Shown here one piece after another: positions 1 to 8,469 of a DNA stretch of 64,000 bases. The translations under genes and the position numbers were made by a program. The first letter of the stretch is position 1; every line of letters begins with the position of its first letter. The notes beneath the pieces are model-generated. The model had not been told where the DNA came from. It saw nothing but the letters and a program-made list of their open reading frames with translations, and ran no database searches. Source of the DNA: Halovivax limisalsi (GTDB lineage Archaea > Halobacteriota > Halobacteria > Halobacteriales > Natrialbaceae). Location: positions 310,001 to 374,000 of the forward strand of contig NZ_CP095757.1 in NCBI RefSeq assembly GCF_023093535.1, in the 5' to 3' direction.

Positions 1-57
1 GACCGACCAGTCGTAGCGGTTGTGCGAGACCGCACCGACCGTGTCATCGTGATCCAT
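1..57 (-). CDS. 5' end of an unidentified gene, cut by the window edge
   Basis: An ATG at 57 on the minus strand opens a frame that runs off the left edge. The visible 19 residues are MDHDDTVGAVSHNRYDWSV, an acidic N-terminus typical of haloarchaeal cytoplasmic proteins. It is divergent from the regulator starting at 302, so the 244-base gap between them would hold both promoters. Too little is visible to name a family. Confidence 0.5.
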   Translation of the reverse strand, partial: MDHDDTVGAVSHNRYDWSV

Positions 58-301
58 GATACAGTGTGGCAATCGATGGGGATAAGGATTGTGTGACGAT
101 CCGGGTGACAGTTGGCGGATGGCCCGCACGCGTTCGCCTCTCGGTCGCGGATCGGAACGGAACCGACTCCGTCACCTCGACGTTCGGTTTGGCGTCCGGG
201 ACGTCGGTTCGGATCCGCAACGCATACGGCATCGTCGGGCTCGACCGTACTCACAACCGCGCCGGAGCAACCGTTTTACGGACTCATTGCGAAGGTTCAC
301 C

Positions 302-1126
302 ATGGCCAGCGGTGACGTGAAACGTTCTCCGGGCGACTCGCCGACGGCCGACGTCGCGTACCTCTCGCGGGCGGACCACCGCATCCCGGCGCTCGTCGCG
401 CTGTCCGAGCGACCGCGCAGCCGGGCCGAGCTCTGCGAGCTGACCGGGGTCTCATCCTCGACTATCCGGCGGACGCTCGACGGGTTCGAGGCGCGGACCT
501 GGATCCGCAAGGACGGCTACCAGTTCGTCGCGACTCGACTGGGGGAGACGGTCGCGGACGGGATGGAGACGCTGCTCGACCGACTAGAGACGGAGCGAAC
601 GCTTCGCGCCGTCTGGCGGTGGCTGCCCGAGGCGGTGGGCGAGTTCTCCGTCGAGACCTGGGCGGCGATGACGGTCACCGTCGCCGACCCGGACGCCCCC
701 TACCGACCGGTGAGCCGGTTCGAATCGCTGCTCTCGGGGACCAGCGAGTTGCGATACCTCCGCCCCGAGGTCGCCCTCATGGAGCCGTGCTTCGAGACGC
801 TCCCCTCGCTGCTCGACGCAGGCGGCGAGATCACCGTGATCGACCGGCCGAACTGCCACGCGTACTTCGTCTCGACGTACCCGGAGCGCTGCGCCGCGCT
901 GCTCGAGCGCGAGGCCTTTTCGGTACTCGAACACGACGACCTCCCGCCGTACGGGGTCGGTCTGCTCGACGATCGCACCGTCATCAGCTGCTACGAACCG
1001 GGTAGCGGGGCGGTCGCGGCGGTGATCGACACCGACGCGCCGCCGGTCCGCGAGTGGGCGACGTCGGTCTTCGACCGCCACCGCGCCGATGCCAGGCGCT
1101 TCGATCCCCGGCCGATCGGCGAGTGA
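302..1126 (+). CDS. Winged-helix regulator with FilR1-type middle domain
   Basis: This 274-residue protein has an N-terminal winged-helix segment (about residues 18-80, with the core SSSTIRRTL as recognition helix). The rest resembles the ligand-sensing domain of methanogenesis regulator FilR1-like haloarchaeal proteins (conserved pieces SELRYLRPEV and a PPYGVGLLDD-like strand). I chose the ATG at 302, not the longer upstream frame, because a TATA-like TTTTAC lies at 274-279, about 25 nt upstream, which fits a leaderless transcript. It probably binds DNA and an unknown small ligand. The target is unknown; the divergent gene at the left edge and the downstream OsmC gene are candidates by position only. 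Confidence 0.8.
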   Translation: MASGDVKRSPGDSPTADVAYLSRADHRIPALVALSERPRSRAELCELTGVSSSTIRRTLDGFEARTWIRKDGYQFVATRLGETVADGMETLLDRLETERTLRAVWRWLPEAVGEFSVETWAAMTVTVADPDAPYRPVSRFESLLSGTSELRYLRPEVALMEPCFETLPSLLDAGGEITVIDRPNCHAYFVSTYPERCAALLEREAFSVLEHDDLPPYGVGLLDDRTVISCYEPGSGAVAAVIDTDAPPVREWATSVFDRHRADARRFDPRPIGE

Positions 1127-1243
1127 GCCGAGCGCAGGCGGTGACGCGATCGCAAGCGGTGGACATCCGGCAGTCCCCGCCGACCCGTCACGGAATGGCT
1201 ACAATACGGCCGGAAGCGTCCGTATTCTTGCGGGGGAGACACC

Positions 1244-1849
1244 ATGACAGACGATCAGCAACTGGCACACGGTATCGACCGCGAGGCGATGGCCGCGTTC
1301 GCAGAGCACGCGTCGGCCGAGCCCGACGCCGTCCAGCTCGGCCTCGGGGCGTCGGCGACGTACGAGGGGACCGCCGCCCACAGCCTGGCGAAGATCGACA
1401 GCTACGACCTCGGCGGCGAGACCATCGACCGGGAGACGCGCGAGTACACGATTCCCTACGGCGCCTGGAAGGAGGTGCTCGAGGCCGGCGGATGGGTCGG
1501 CGCGACCGACCGCATCGAGCCCGTCGAGGCCGCCCTCTCCGCGCTCGCGGCCTGCATCAACGTCGGCATCTCGATCAACGCGGCGGCCGAGGGCGTCGCG
1601 TTCGACGAGCTCCGGACGAGCGTCCGTACCGACTTCGATCCGGCGGTCCTGTTCAGCCTCGCGGACCTCGAGACGGCCGACTCCGTCTACGGGAACCTGC
1701 AGGCGACGATCGAGATCGAGGGCGGCGACGTCGATCCCGAACGAGTCGACGAGTGGGCCCGCAGAGCCCCGGTCTACACGCTCGTCTCGCTCGCCCAGGA
1801 CGTCGAACTGACCGTCCAGACGCCCGCCGAGGTCGCGGGCGACGACTGA
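1244..1849 (+). CDS. OsmC family protein
   Basis: A 201-residue cytoplasmic protein of the OsmC/Ohr peroxide-resistance family, which normally reduces organic hydroperoxides with a Cys pair. The helix ALSALAACINVGISIN (about residues 97-112) carries the typical family Cys. The second Cys, usually found before a Pro near the C-terminus, is not visible: the corresponding stretch reads RRAPVYTLVSL. The peroxidase chemistry may therefore be altered or absent. A 9-nt gap with a GAGGTGA ribosome-binding site separates it from the methyltransferase at 1859, so the two are probably co-transcribed. Confidence 0.85.
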   Translation: MTDDQQLAHGIDREAMAAFAEHASAEPDAVQLGLGASATYEGTAAHSLAKIDSYDLGGETIDRETREYTIPYGAWKEVLEAGGWVGATDRIEPVEAALSALAACINVGISINAAAEGVAFDELRTSVRTDFDPAVLFSLADLETADSVYGNLQATIEIEGGDVDPERVDEWARRAPVYTLVSLAQDVELTVQTPAEVAGDD

Positions 1850-1858
1850 GGTGACCTG

Positions 1859-2629
1859 ATGGACGCACTCGATACCCAGAAGCTCGAACGCGAGGTCACG
1901 GCGATGTACCGCGACGTCGCGACGGCCGCCGACGCGGAGCGACACTTCGAGACGGGCCGGGACCTCGCCGAGCGACTCGGCTACGACGCCGCCGACCTCC
2001 AGTTCGTGCCCGACGCGGCGATCGACTCGTTCGCGGGCGTCGGCAACGCCTTCGACCTGGCGGCGCTCGAACCGGGCGAGTCGGTCCTCGACCTGGGAAG
2101 CGGGTCGGGCACGGACGCGTTCGTCGCCGCGCTCCGGGTCACCGAGACCGGGTCGGTCGCCGGCGTGGACATGACGCCGGAGCAGGTCGCCAAGGCCCGC
2201 GATCTCGCGGCCGACGGCGGCTTCCACACCGTCGAATTTCGCGAGGAACGCATCGAGTCGCTCCCGTTCGACGACGACGCGTTCGACGCGGTGCTCTCGA
2301 ACGGCGTGATCAACCTCTCGCCCGAGAAGGGGCGGGTGTTCGAGGAGGCCGCGCGGGTGCTTCGGCCCGGCGGTCGACTCGCCATCTCGGACATCGTCAG
2401 CGAGGCCCAGTTGCCCGAGCGCATCAAGACCGACGCGGACCTCTGGGCCGCCTGCATCGGCGGCGCCGAGCAGGTCGATCGCTACACCGACCTGATCGAG
2501 GCCGCGGGCTTCGAGGTGGACGCGATCCGCGCGAACGACGAGTACGCCTTCACCTCCGATCGGGCGGAAAACGCCTGCCAGACGTACGGTGTGCGAAGCG
2601 TCTCGCTATGCGCCCGGATGGAGGCGTAG
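1859..2629 (+). CDS. Class I SAM-dependent methyltransferase, ArsM-like
   Basis: This 256-residue Rossmann-fold methyltransferase has motif I as VLDLGSGSGTD near residue 75, then AGVDMTPEQVAKA, a post-I stretch ESLPFDDDAFDAVLSNGVINL and the FEEAARVLRPGGRLAISDI motif. The overall pattern, including ISDIVSEAQLPE and a late Cys (AACIGGA), matches the arsenite methyltransferase/UbiE-like group. The true substrate cannot be read from the sequence. It follows the OsmC gene closely and probably shares its transcript, suggesting a stress or metalloid detoxification role (inference). Confidence 0.82.
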   Translation: MDALDTQKLEREVTAMYRDVATAADAERHFETGRDLAERLGYDAADLQFVPDAAIDSFAGVGNAFDLAALEPGESVLDLGSGSGTDAFVAALRVTETGSVAGVDMTPEQVAKARDLAADGGFHTVEFREERIESLPFDDDAFDAVLSNGVINLSPEKGRVFEEAARVLRPGGRLAISDIVSEAQLPERIKTDADLWAACIGGAEQVDRYTDLIEAAGFEVDAIRANDEYAFTSDRAENACQTYGVRSVSLCARMEA

Positions 2630-2806
2630 GGGACCGCCACCGACGAGCGCACGTGAGAATATCGGTATTTTGGTCCTGTTTCGGCACTACTTCGAACGAA
2701 AAGCCGATAGACACCGTCGAAGGGTAAGGGGTTGATATGAGAGACGGGTACGTGCGTATTAATTTAATAGAAAATATTTTAGACTGAAATTTCGTATGAA
2801 GCGACA

Positions 2807-3176
2807 ATGGAACGCCGAGAGTTCCTCGCTGGCGGAGGGATAGTTGCCGGGACCATCACGGTTGGCGGCCTCCTTTGGCGCCACACCCGGAGCAATCTGG
2901 CGGTTCACGTGCAAAATCTTACAGACGAGCGCAAGCGGGTCGTCCTGACCATTTCGACACTTGACGGCGGCTACGTGTTCGAGGAAACCTTCGATATCAG
3001 CGGCGGCAGTTCGCTACTTCGACGTAACGTCGCAGGCGGCGGCAGGTATACGGCGACAATTCGATTTTGGAGACCGGGAAGTCGAACACGATATGGAGCG
3101 GTTCATCTGTCACGAACCGACGATCGTGTTCGAGATCGGCGGTGGCCACACGATATCGGCCTATTCGATGTGCTGA
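2807..3176 (+). pseudogene. Small exported or membrane-anchored protein, interrupted by a frameshift
   Basis: The first frame starts MERREFLAGGGIVAGTITVG, a twin-arginine-like N-terminal hydrophobic segment, followed by a beta-rich domain (NLAVHVQNLTDERKRVVLTI). At the TTTT run 3065-3068 the original frame becomes arginine-rich nonsense. Dropping one T restores an acidic, plausible continuation (FGDREVEHDMERFICHEP) that ends at 3176 with SAYSMC. The repaired product would be about 122 residues. An AT-rich promoter region (about 2755-2790, with TTAATTTAATAG) precedes it. A sequencing error in the homopolymer is possible. Family not recognised; the domain recalls the immunoglobulin-like halves of haloarchaeal lipoproteins. 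Confidence 0.7.
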
Positions 3177-3276
3177 GCGGCGGGCGCCCGCGACGCGGCT
3201 TCGGGCGCCCGCCATCGGCCGACCCGCGCCGGCGCGACCACCAGCGGACCCAATACGCTTTTCCTGATTCCTGCGT

Positions 3277-5364
3277 ATGTCCGGGCAGATGGAACTCGAG
3301 TCGATCCCGGGCGTCGGCGCGAAGACGGCCGAAGCGCTGGCCGAGCTCGAGGATCCCGAGGCGGCGCTCGCGGCGGGCGACGTGGCCGAGCTCGCGAGCG
3401 CGCCCGGCATCGAACCGGGCCGGGCCGCTCACATCGCGCGCGGCGCAATCCGGGCCGAGCACGACGATCCCGGCGGATTTTGCGCGACCGACCGGGCGCG
3501 GGAGATCTACCGCGAGTTGCTCGAGGCGGTGCAGGCTCGCGCCGTCACCGACTACGCCACCCGCCGACTCGAGACGTTCTACCCGAGTCGGCGCCGCTCG
3601 CGGATCGAGGAGGCCCGCGAGGTGACCGCGGCGGCGCTCGATCGCGACCCGAACGAGGCCGTTCGCGAGGCGCTCGACGGCGTCGAGCCGGTCGCCGAGC
3701 CCGGCGACGTCCGCGTCCGCGAGCGCTGTCTGGCGACGGTCGACGCCGAGCGCTACTCGCGGGCGCGCGAGTCGTTCCCGGAACTCTCGGTCGAACTCGT
3801 CGAGGACGCCAGGGGGCTAGCCGAACTCGCGCGGGGGTACGCGACGGTGGTCGCCCTCGACGAGCGCTTCGCGGGGGTGGACGTCGAAGGCGACGTCCGC
3901 GTTCGCCCCGACGCGTTCGACGCGCCCGTCGAGATCGTCCCCGAACGCCCGCTCGCGTTCTTCTCGCACAACCGCGATCGGCTCCGCGCCGCGATCGGAG
4001 TGCACCGCGAGAGCGACCTCGAACCGCCGTGCGACCTCGACGACCTCGAGGCGGGCCTCGAACGGCTGGAATCGGACGGGACGGTCGCCGGCGACGACGA
4101 GCTGGATCGACTCGAACGCGCGCTCGACGACCTCGACGCCGCCGTCGACGCGGCGGAGTCGCTGGCCACCGACCGGCTGAAGGAGGCGATCGCGGAGCGA
4201 GACGTCACGATCGAGGGATCCGACCTGCTCTCGCTGGTCGAGCGCGGGGCGGGGGCGGACAGCCTCCTCTCGCGCGAGCTCGGCGACGAGTACGACGCGG
4301 CGGTCGCGGCGGCCCGCGAGCGCCTGATCGCCGACCTCGACCTGGCGGACGACGAGGCCGAGCTCGCCAGACGCGCGTTCCCCGACGAGCCGACCGTCCC
4401 GGTCACGCGCGAGGACGAGGTCGTCGCCCGCCTGCGAGAGAGCCTCCGGACCGCGATGGACCGCCGGGCGAGCAAGCGAAAGCAGGAGCTCGCGAGCGAC
4501 CTCGCCGACCTGCGCGCGGACGCGGAGACGCTCGTCCGGCAGGCGCTCGAACTCGACGTCGAACTGGCCATCGCGCGCTTCGCCGCCGACTACGACTGTA
4601 CGATGCCCGAATTCGTCTGGGGCGGCGAAGCGACCGACGCGGGGGCAGAGGCGGGTGCGGACGCAGAGGGTGACGCGCCCGACGTCGACATCGAGGGCGG
4701 GCGCTCGCCGTTACTCGACGAGCCGCCGGAGCGGATCGATCCGGTCGACTACGCGATCGACGGCGTGCGCCTGCTCTCCGGGGTCAACAGCGGGGGCAAG
4801 ACCTCGACGCTCGACCTCGTCGCGAGCGTGGTCGTCCTCGCCCACATGGGCCTGCCGGTCCCCGCCGACCGGGTGCGCCTGCGTCGCTTCGACGGGCTGC
4901 ACTACCACGCGAAGACCCAGGGTACCCTCGACGCGGGCGCGTTCGAGGCGACCGTGCGCGGCTTCGCCGACCTGGCGACGGGCAACGACGGCGGGCTGGT
5001 GCTGGTCGACGAACTCGAGAGCATCACCGAACCCGGCGCGAGCGCGAAGATAATCGCCGGCATCCTGGAAGCCCTGGCCGAGCGCGACGCGACGGCCGTC
5101 TTCGTCTCCCACCTGGCCGACGAGATCCGCGAGACGGCGGGGTACGACGTCCCCGTCGACGGCATCGAGGCCGTCGGCCTCGTCGACGGCGAACTCGAGG
5201 TGAACCGCTCGCCCGTCCCGGACCACCTCGCGCGCTCGACGCCGGAGTTGATCGTCGAGAAGCTGGCCACCGAGGCCGCCGCGGGGAGTGACGGCGAAAC
5301 GGGCGCCAGCGCGGACGGCGGGGCGGATACGTTCTACGAGCGGTTGCTGACGAAGTTCGAGTGA
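3277..5364 (+). CDS. MutS-family ATPase with N-terminal helix-hairpin-helix
   Basis: A 695-residue protein. Residues about 5-55 form helix-hairpin-helix repeats (SIPGVGAKTAEAL, SAPGIEPGRAAHIA). A long Arg/Glu-rich helical middle resembles the MutS core and clamp. The C-terminal MutS ATPase has Walker A GVNSGGKTS (residues 502-510), the GLHYHAKTQGTLDAGAFEA segment and Walker B GLVLVDELESI, then FVSHLADEI. It lacks the mismatch-recognition domain of MutS1 and resembles archaeal MutS-related proteins of unclear DNA-processing function. The ATG at 3277 follows a short AT-rich patch. Its 3' end (5260-5367) is duplicated at 6092-6202 beyond a toxin-antitoxin pair. Confidence 0.88.
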   Translation: MSGQMELESIPGVGAKTAEALAELEDPEAALAAGDVAELASAPGIEPGRAAHIARGAIRAEHDDPGGFCATDRAREIYRELLEAVQARAVTDYATRRLETFYPSRRRSRIEEAREVTAAALDRDPNEAVREALDGVEPVAEPGDVRVRERCLATVDAERYSRARESFPELSVELVEDARGLAELARGYATVVALDERFAGVDVEGDVRVRPDAFDAPVEIVPERPLAFFSHNRDRLRAAIGVHRESDLEPPCDLDDLEAGLERLESDGTVAGDDELDRLERALDDLDAAVDAAESLATDRLKEAIAERDVTIEGSDLLSLVERGAGADSLLSRELGDEYDAAVAAARERLIADLDLADDEAELARRAFPDEPTVPVTREDEVVARLRESLRTAMDRRASKRKQELASDLADLRADAETLVRQALELDVELAIARFAADYDCTMPEFVWGGEATDAGAEAGADAEGDAPDVDIEGGRSPLLDEPPERIDPVDYAIDGVRLLSGVNSGGKTSTLDLVASVVVLAHMGLPVPADRVRLRRFDGLHYHAKTQGTLDAGAFEATVRGFADLATGNDGGLVLVDELESITEPGASAKIIAGILEALAERDATAVFVSHLADEIRETAGYDVPVDGIEAVGLVDGELEVNRSPVPDHLARSTPELIVEKLATEAAAGSDGETGASADGGADTFYERLLTKFE

Positions 5365-5413
5365 GAGAAAAGGGGCGGACGGATGCAGTCGCGGACCAAC
5401 GGAGGAGACCCCA

Positions 5414-5803
5414 TCACACGAGTTCAGCCGGGGAGATCGCCCCGTGTTCGCGTAATTCGGCGTCGAAAGAGACCAGCGTCGCATCGACGGCGGCCGCTGA
5501 AGCCAGAACGAGGGCGTCCATCGGATACAGAAGCGTCTCCTCCTGCAGTCGGCTCGCTTCGATTGTATCTGCCGCACTGGGGAACGTGACGTTCGTCCGC
5601 GACCGAACTCGTTGTTCAATTTGTGTAACGCGGTCTCGTTCGAACCGCTTCTTTTTCGTCAATACGGTACGCAATTCCATGAGGTTCAACACCGACGTGT
5701 ACGTCTCGTCGAGTTCGTTGAGGGCGTGAATTGCCGTCTCCGATCGATCCGTGTCGACCGTAACGGCGGCAACGAGTACGTTCGTATCGAGAAGATACGT
5801 CAT
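5414..5803 (-). CDS. PIN-domain toxin (VapC-like)
   Basis: A 129-residue PIN-domain protein, presumably an RNA-cleaving toxin. The first acidic residue is in MTYLLDTNVLVAAV, the second in the NLMELRTVL helix, and the last cluster is in YPMDALVLASAAAVDATLVSFD; together these give the Asp/Glu set that binds Mg2+ in PIN nucleases. Its ATG overlaps the stop of the upstream small gene (ATGA), the usual antitoxin-toxin coupling. It lies between the end of the MutS-like gene and a duplicate of that end, so it may be horizontally acquired cargo. Confidence 0.85.
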   Translation of the reverse strand: MTYLLDTNVLVAAVTVDTDRSETAIHALNELDETYTSVLNLMELRTVLTKKKRFERDRVTQIEQRVRSRTNVTFPSAADTIEASRLQEETLLYPMDALVLASAAAVDATLVSFDAELREHGAISPAELV

Positions 5804-5952
5804 AGCCGCTCGCGAACGTCGCGGACGGCATCGACCGAATCGAGTTCGACGTCCACCGCAAGTTCTGCGAGCGCGTCACCGAGCGGCGTGTCTGGATCGT
5901 CCGCTGGATCCTCGACCATGAACTCGGCGAAGTCTTCGGTCGTGAGACTCAT
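5800..5952 (-). CDS. Short antitoxin partner of the PIN toxin
   Basis: This 50-residue frame is short but well supported. It starts at an ATG (5952), is strongly acidic (MSLTTEDFAEFMVEDPADDP at the start), and its stop overlaps the toxin start by four bases. It shows no obvious ribbon-helix-helix or AbrB domain. The sequence looks like a toxin-binding tail (pattern ELAVDVELDSVDAVRDVRERL), so it may neutralise the nuclease by direct binding. A T-rich stretch at about 5972-5982 could be the TATA box, and a TGAC-N6-GTCA dyad lies between it and the ATG. Family not recognised. Confidence 0.75.
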   Translation of the reverse strand: MSLTTEDFAEFMVEDPADDPDTPLGDALAELAVDVELDSVDAVRDVRERL

Positions 5953-5954
5953 GT

Positions 5955-5968
5955 TGACACGTTGGTCA
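5955..5968. promoter_or_regulatory. Candidate operator of the PIN toxin-antitoxin pair
   Basis: A TGAC-N6-GTCA dyad sits 3-16 nt upstream of the antitoxin ATG and downstream of a T-rich TATA-like stretch at about 5972-5982. Autorepression sites of toxin-antitoxin operons usually lie here. The half sites are only four bases long, so this is weak evidence. Confidence 0.3.
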
Positions 5969-6091
5969 GCAGTTTGTAAAAAACTTGCTGGTGAGTACGC
6001 CGCACCGTGGCTCGGACGATGGCTGTCTCGTCAACGCGACCGTCGAATGGGGACCGCCAGCATCGCATCCCTCCCGGACCCGGTCGGCGGG

Positions 6092-6202
6092 AAACTGGCC
6101 ACTGAGGCCGCAGCGAGGAGCGACGGATGGGCGGGCGACGCTAGCGCGGACGGCGGGGCGGATACGTTCTACGAGCGGTTGCTGGCGAAGTTCGAGTGAG
6201 GG
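6092..6202 (+). repeat. Duplicated 3' end of the MutS-like gene
   Basis: This stretch repeats the last 35 codons, stop and a few following bases of the gene ending at 5364 (first copy 5260-5367). The reading frame is preserved: KLATEAAARSDGWAGDASAD followed by GGADTFYERLLAKFE and a stop, against KLATEAAAGSDGETGASADG with the same ending in the gene. The final 55 bases are nearly identical. The upstream frame here has no recognisable MutS sequence, so it is a free-standing gene end. The interval 5368-6091 between the copies holds the PIN toxin-antitoxin pair. Confidence 0.85.
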
Positions 6203-6280
6203 CTGGGATTCGTGACGGCTCGGTTGCCCTCGTCTCACGCTCGAACCAGTTCGTATAGGGGGAGCGGAACGTACGATTTT

Positions 6281-6310
6281 GGAAATTACGATTTCCGAAA
6301 TCGTGATTTC
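6281..6310. repeat. Cluster of three overlapping palindromes
   Basis: Three perfect dyads overlap: GGAAAT-N4-ATTTCC (6281-6296), CGATTTC-C-GAAATCG (6289-6303) and GAAATC-GT-GATTTC (6297-6310). The interval 6203-6542 has no convincing gene. A minus-strand frame starting at 6421 runs across the palindromes and the gene-end duplicate and is not credible beyond its first residues. The AT-rich palindromes could be an operator array, a terminator or a remnant of a mobile element end. Confidence 0.5.
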
Positions 6311-6542
6311 TGAATCCGGTTTCGCCAGGGTTCGTCGGTCACCTCCCCGAAACGACCGCGAGATTCGGAGGGCGATCCGTTCGATCTCGGGATCGCCATC
6401 GTTAGGCGCAGCTTCTGACATACGACCGTACGAACTGTGGACATCATATAGAGACCGCGGGTGACGGCGACGGTGATACTACAGCTAGCGTTTCAGCGAT
6501 AAGTCGCCCGAATGAGCAAGAGTAGCACCGGGTCGAAGTGGT

Positions 6543-6850
6543 GGATCTACTCCAGAAACCGCGCGCCCACGTCACCCTCGGGAATCTCGCAGCGATCCTT
6601 CTTGCCGAAGACGCGATACCGATTGTTCGCCATGAGGTCGTAGACGGCGTCCCGGACGACGCGCGGCACGTAGCGAAACGGCGAGAGCAGGCGGTAGACG
6701 CCGCCGAGGATGGTGGCGATGCGGATGACGGCGCCGGACTTGACGTAGACCGACTCCCCCTTGACGAGGACGATCGAGTCGAACTCCTCGGTGGGCAGAC
6801 CGTGTTCGTCGAGCAACTCCTGGCCAACCTCGGACTGCAGCGAAGCGAGG
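6543..6850 (-). pseudogene. 5'-truncated, diverged copy of the DCC-family gene
   Basis: The minus strand encodes the C-terminal two thirds of the protein encoded intact at 9104-9520. Shared pieces are EEFDSIVLVKGESVYVKSGA, IRIATILGGVYRLLSP and GKKDRCEIPEGDVGARFLE at the stop (6547). Similarity breaks abruptly at about 6850, where AT-rich DNA begins, so the CxxC-containing N-terminus is missing. By eye the two copies differ at roughly one base in fifteen, so the duplication is not very recent. It lies downstream of the intact gene's 3' end, with a 2.25 kb insert between. Confidence 0.88.
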
Positions 6851-7044
6851 TTTAATTGCTCCTTGATACCCCGAGAGGGCCTATTCTAAGAACTGACAAT
6901 TCGTCCAAATAAACTAATATACCTGGTAGCGTAACTCGCATTCCCTAATAAATATCATATATTTTTACTTGATATAGATTTAATACATTTGTGGATGATC
7001 TGATGACGTCGCTTTTGACAATATCCACACGCGAATTAGCGTTG

Positions 7045-8464
7045 ATGGGGCGGCGTCGGTTTATTGAAACACTCACCGCGATAGGCCTCTCCGCGAGTAC
7101 AGTTTCTGGAATGACAAAAGAAAAATTGTTGGATTTGACTGATGACCCAACAGATAGGGTCCCCAGAGCAAAAGCAATTCGGCTGAAAAATCCCGATAAA
7201 TGGGAAGCCCCCCCATTCCCAGAAAGAGAGCCTCAATTTGAGACGGAGTATACGACCATCCCTCGAGACAAATGGGTTCGAATGGAGTCAGCATACGATG
7301 CATCCGAACGGATTAAGAGAAAAGTAAGTTCACAATTTGATTCAAATTCAAAGATAGATGCTGTTACTACCGGAGTAACACGAGAGGTGTTCGGTCAACA
7401 CGAGCAATATGCCGTGAGAGTCGGGCTTAAAAGGGTTCACGGCACACAGAGTGGGATATATAGCAACCGTGAAAGAGACGAGCTAGTTGATTCATTGAAG
7501 GAGATTGCCAGACGAAGCATATGGAGATGCAGCAAAGGAGACAGATCCGTCGGTTGTGAGCGCCAGTGAGATATCAAACTCACCAGCAACAGCTGTCGAA
7601 GACATTCCAATACAATATACGATTGGTACCGAAACAGAGTCAGCTGCGTGTGGGAACAATGGTAGTGATCGATATTACGATCGTCCTTATAGAATTTCTG
7701 AAGTAAGAGATTCTGAGGTTCCATACGGTATCCGAGCAGGAGCATATCGGCCGAAAGAGTGGCCCAATGAAGATGAATATGATTGGTCGGTGGGCACCTT
7801 AGGACCACGCGTTTGGGACCACGAAGATATGGAATATCGATTCACAATTACAGCTCACACCACACTCCAGTACGATGGAGGAAAACCGGACTGGAAGAAT
7901 CCTGATTCACACTCCGATGATGCAATCGGAAGAGCAATCGCTCAACCGGGTGGTTCATCGCACCAAATTGGTACCGTTTCACGGGGTAGCTACCATTACA
8001 CCGACGAGGATTCACCAACATATTTAGATGTAGCAGTAATCAAACCCGACGAGGATCTTTATCCAATAAGATCCGTCGGCGAACAGAATGGGCAAGGTGT
8101 AGATGAAGCGTTCGACATCGGCCATGGCACATATTCAGTCGATCAGCTCAAGGATCTAGAAGCTGGGACGGACCTTATTCGGCAGGGTCAACGTACTGGT
8201 CGATGTGGAACACCCATTGATGAAATCAATAGTTCTGGGAGTCGGTTCAGGCTGGAACACGATGGAGATTACCACGACACGAACGGGGACTCAGGATCCC
8301 CATACTTCGTGGAAGATGACGGAGAGTTCCTCGTGGCAGGTATGCACCGTGCTTCCACACAGACACAGATATACCATCCGGACTTTGGTTGGATCGATGT
8401 TATGGTTGGTATAGGAATGGCTATGGAATGGGTTGAGAATAACATGAATATCAGTTCGATGTGA
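7045..8464 (+). pseudogene. Trypsin-like (S1) serine peptidase, split by a frameshift
   Basis: The first part starts MGRRRFIETLTAIGLSASTV, the twin-arginine-like N-terminus known from haloarchaeal S1-family peptidases, and runs to about 7506. The peptidase domain is in the +1 frame to 8464. It shows a candidate catalytic His in RFTITAHTTL, Asp in TYLDVAVIKPD and Ser in NGDSGSPYF. Removing G7507 joins the frames as LVDSLKEI-PDEAYGDAAKE. All catalytic residues survive, so the break may be recent or a sequencing error. The gene is visibly AT-rich compared with its neighbours, and an AT-rich block at 6880-6990 precedes it, indicating foreign origin. The product would be exported and cleave extracellular protein. 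Confidence 0.78.
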
Positions 8465-8469
8465 TTAGA

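Noticed and set aside
3277-5364. Canonical MutS1 or MutS2 mismatch/recombination protein
   Set aside because: The MutS1 mismatch-recognition domain and the MutS2 Smr domain are not visible; only the core and ATPase are, so a general MutS-family label is safer.
5966-6421. 151-codon minus-strand frame across the palindromes and the gene-end duplicate
   Set aside because: It reads antisense through the duplicated MutS-like end and lacks a recognisable domain; at most its first 45 residues could be a relic.
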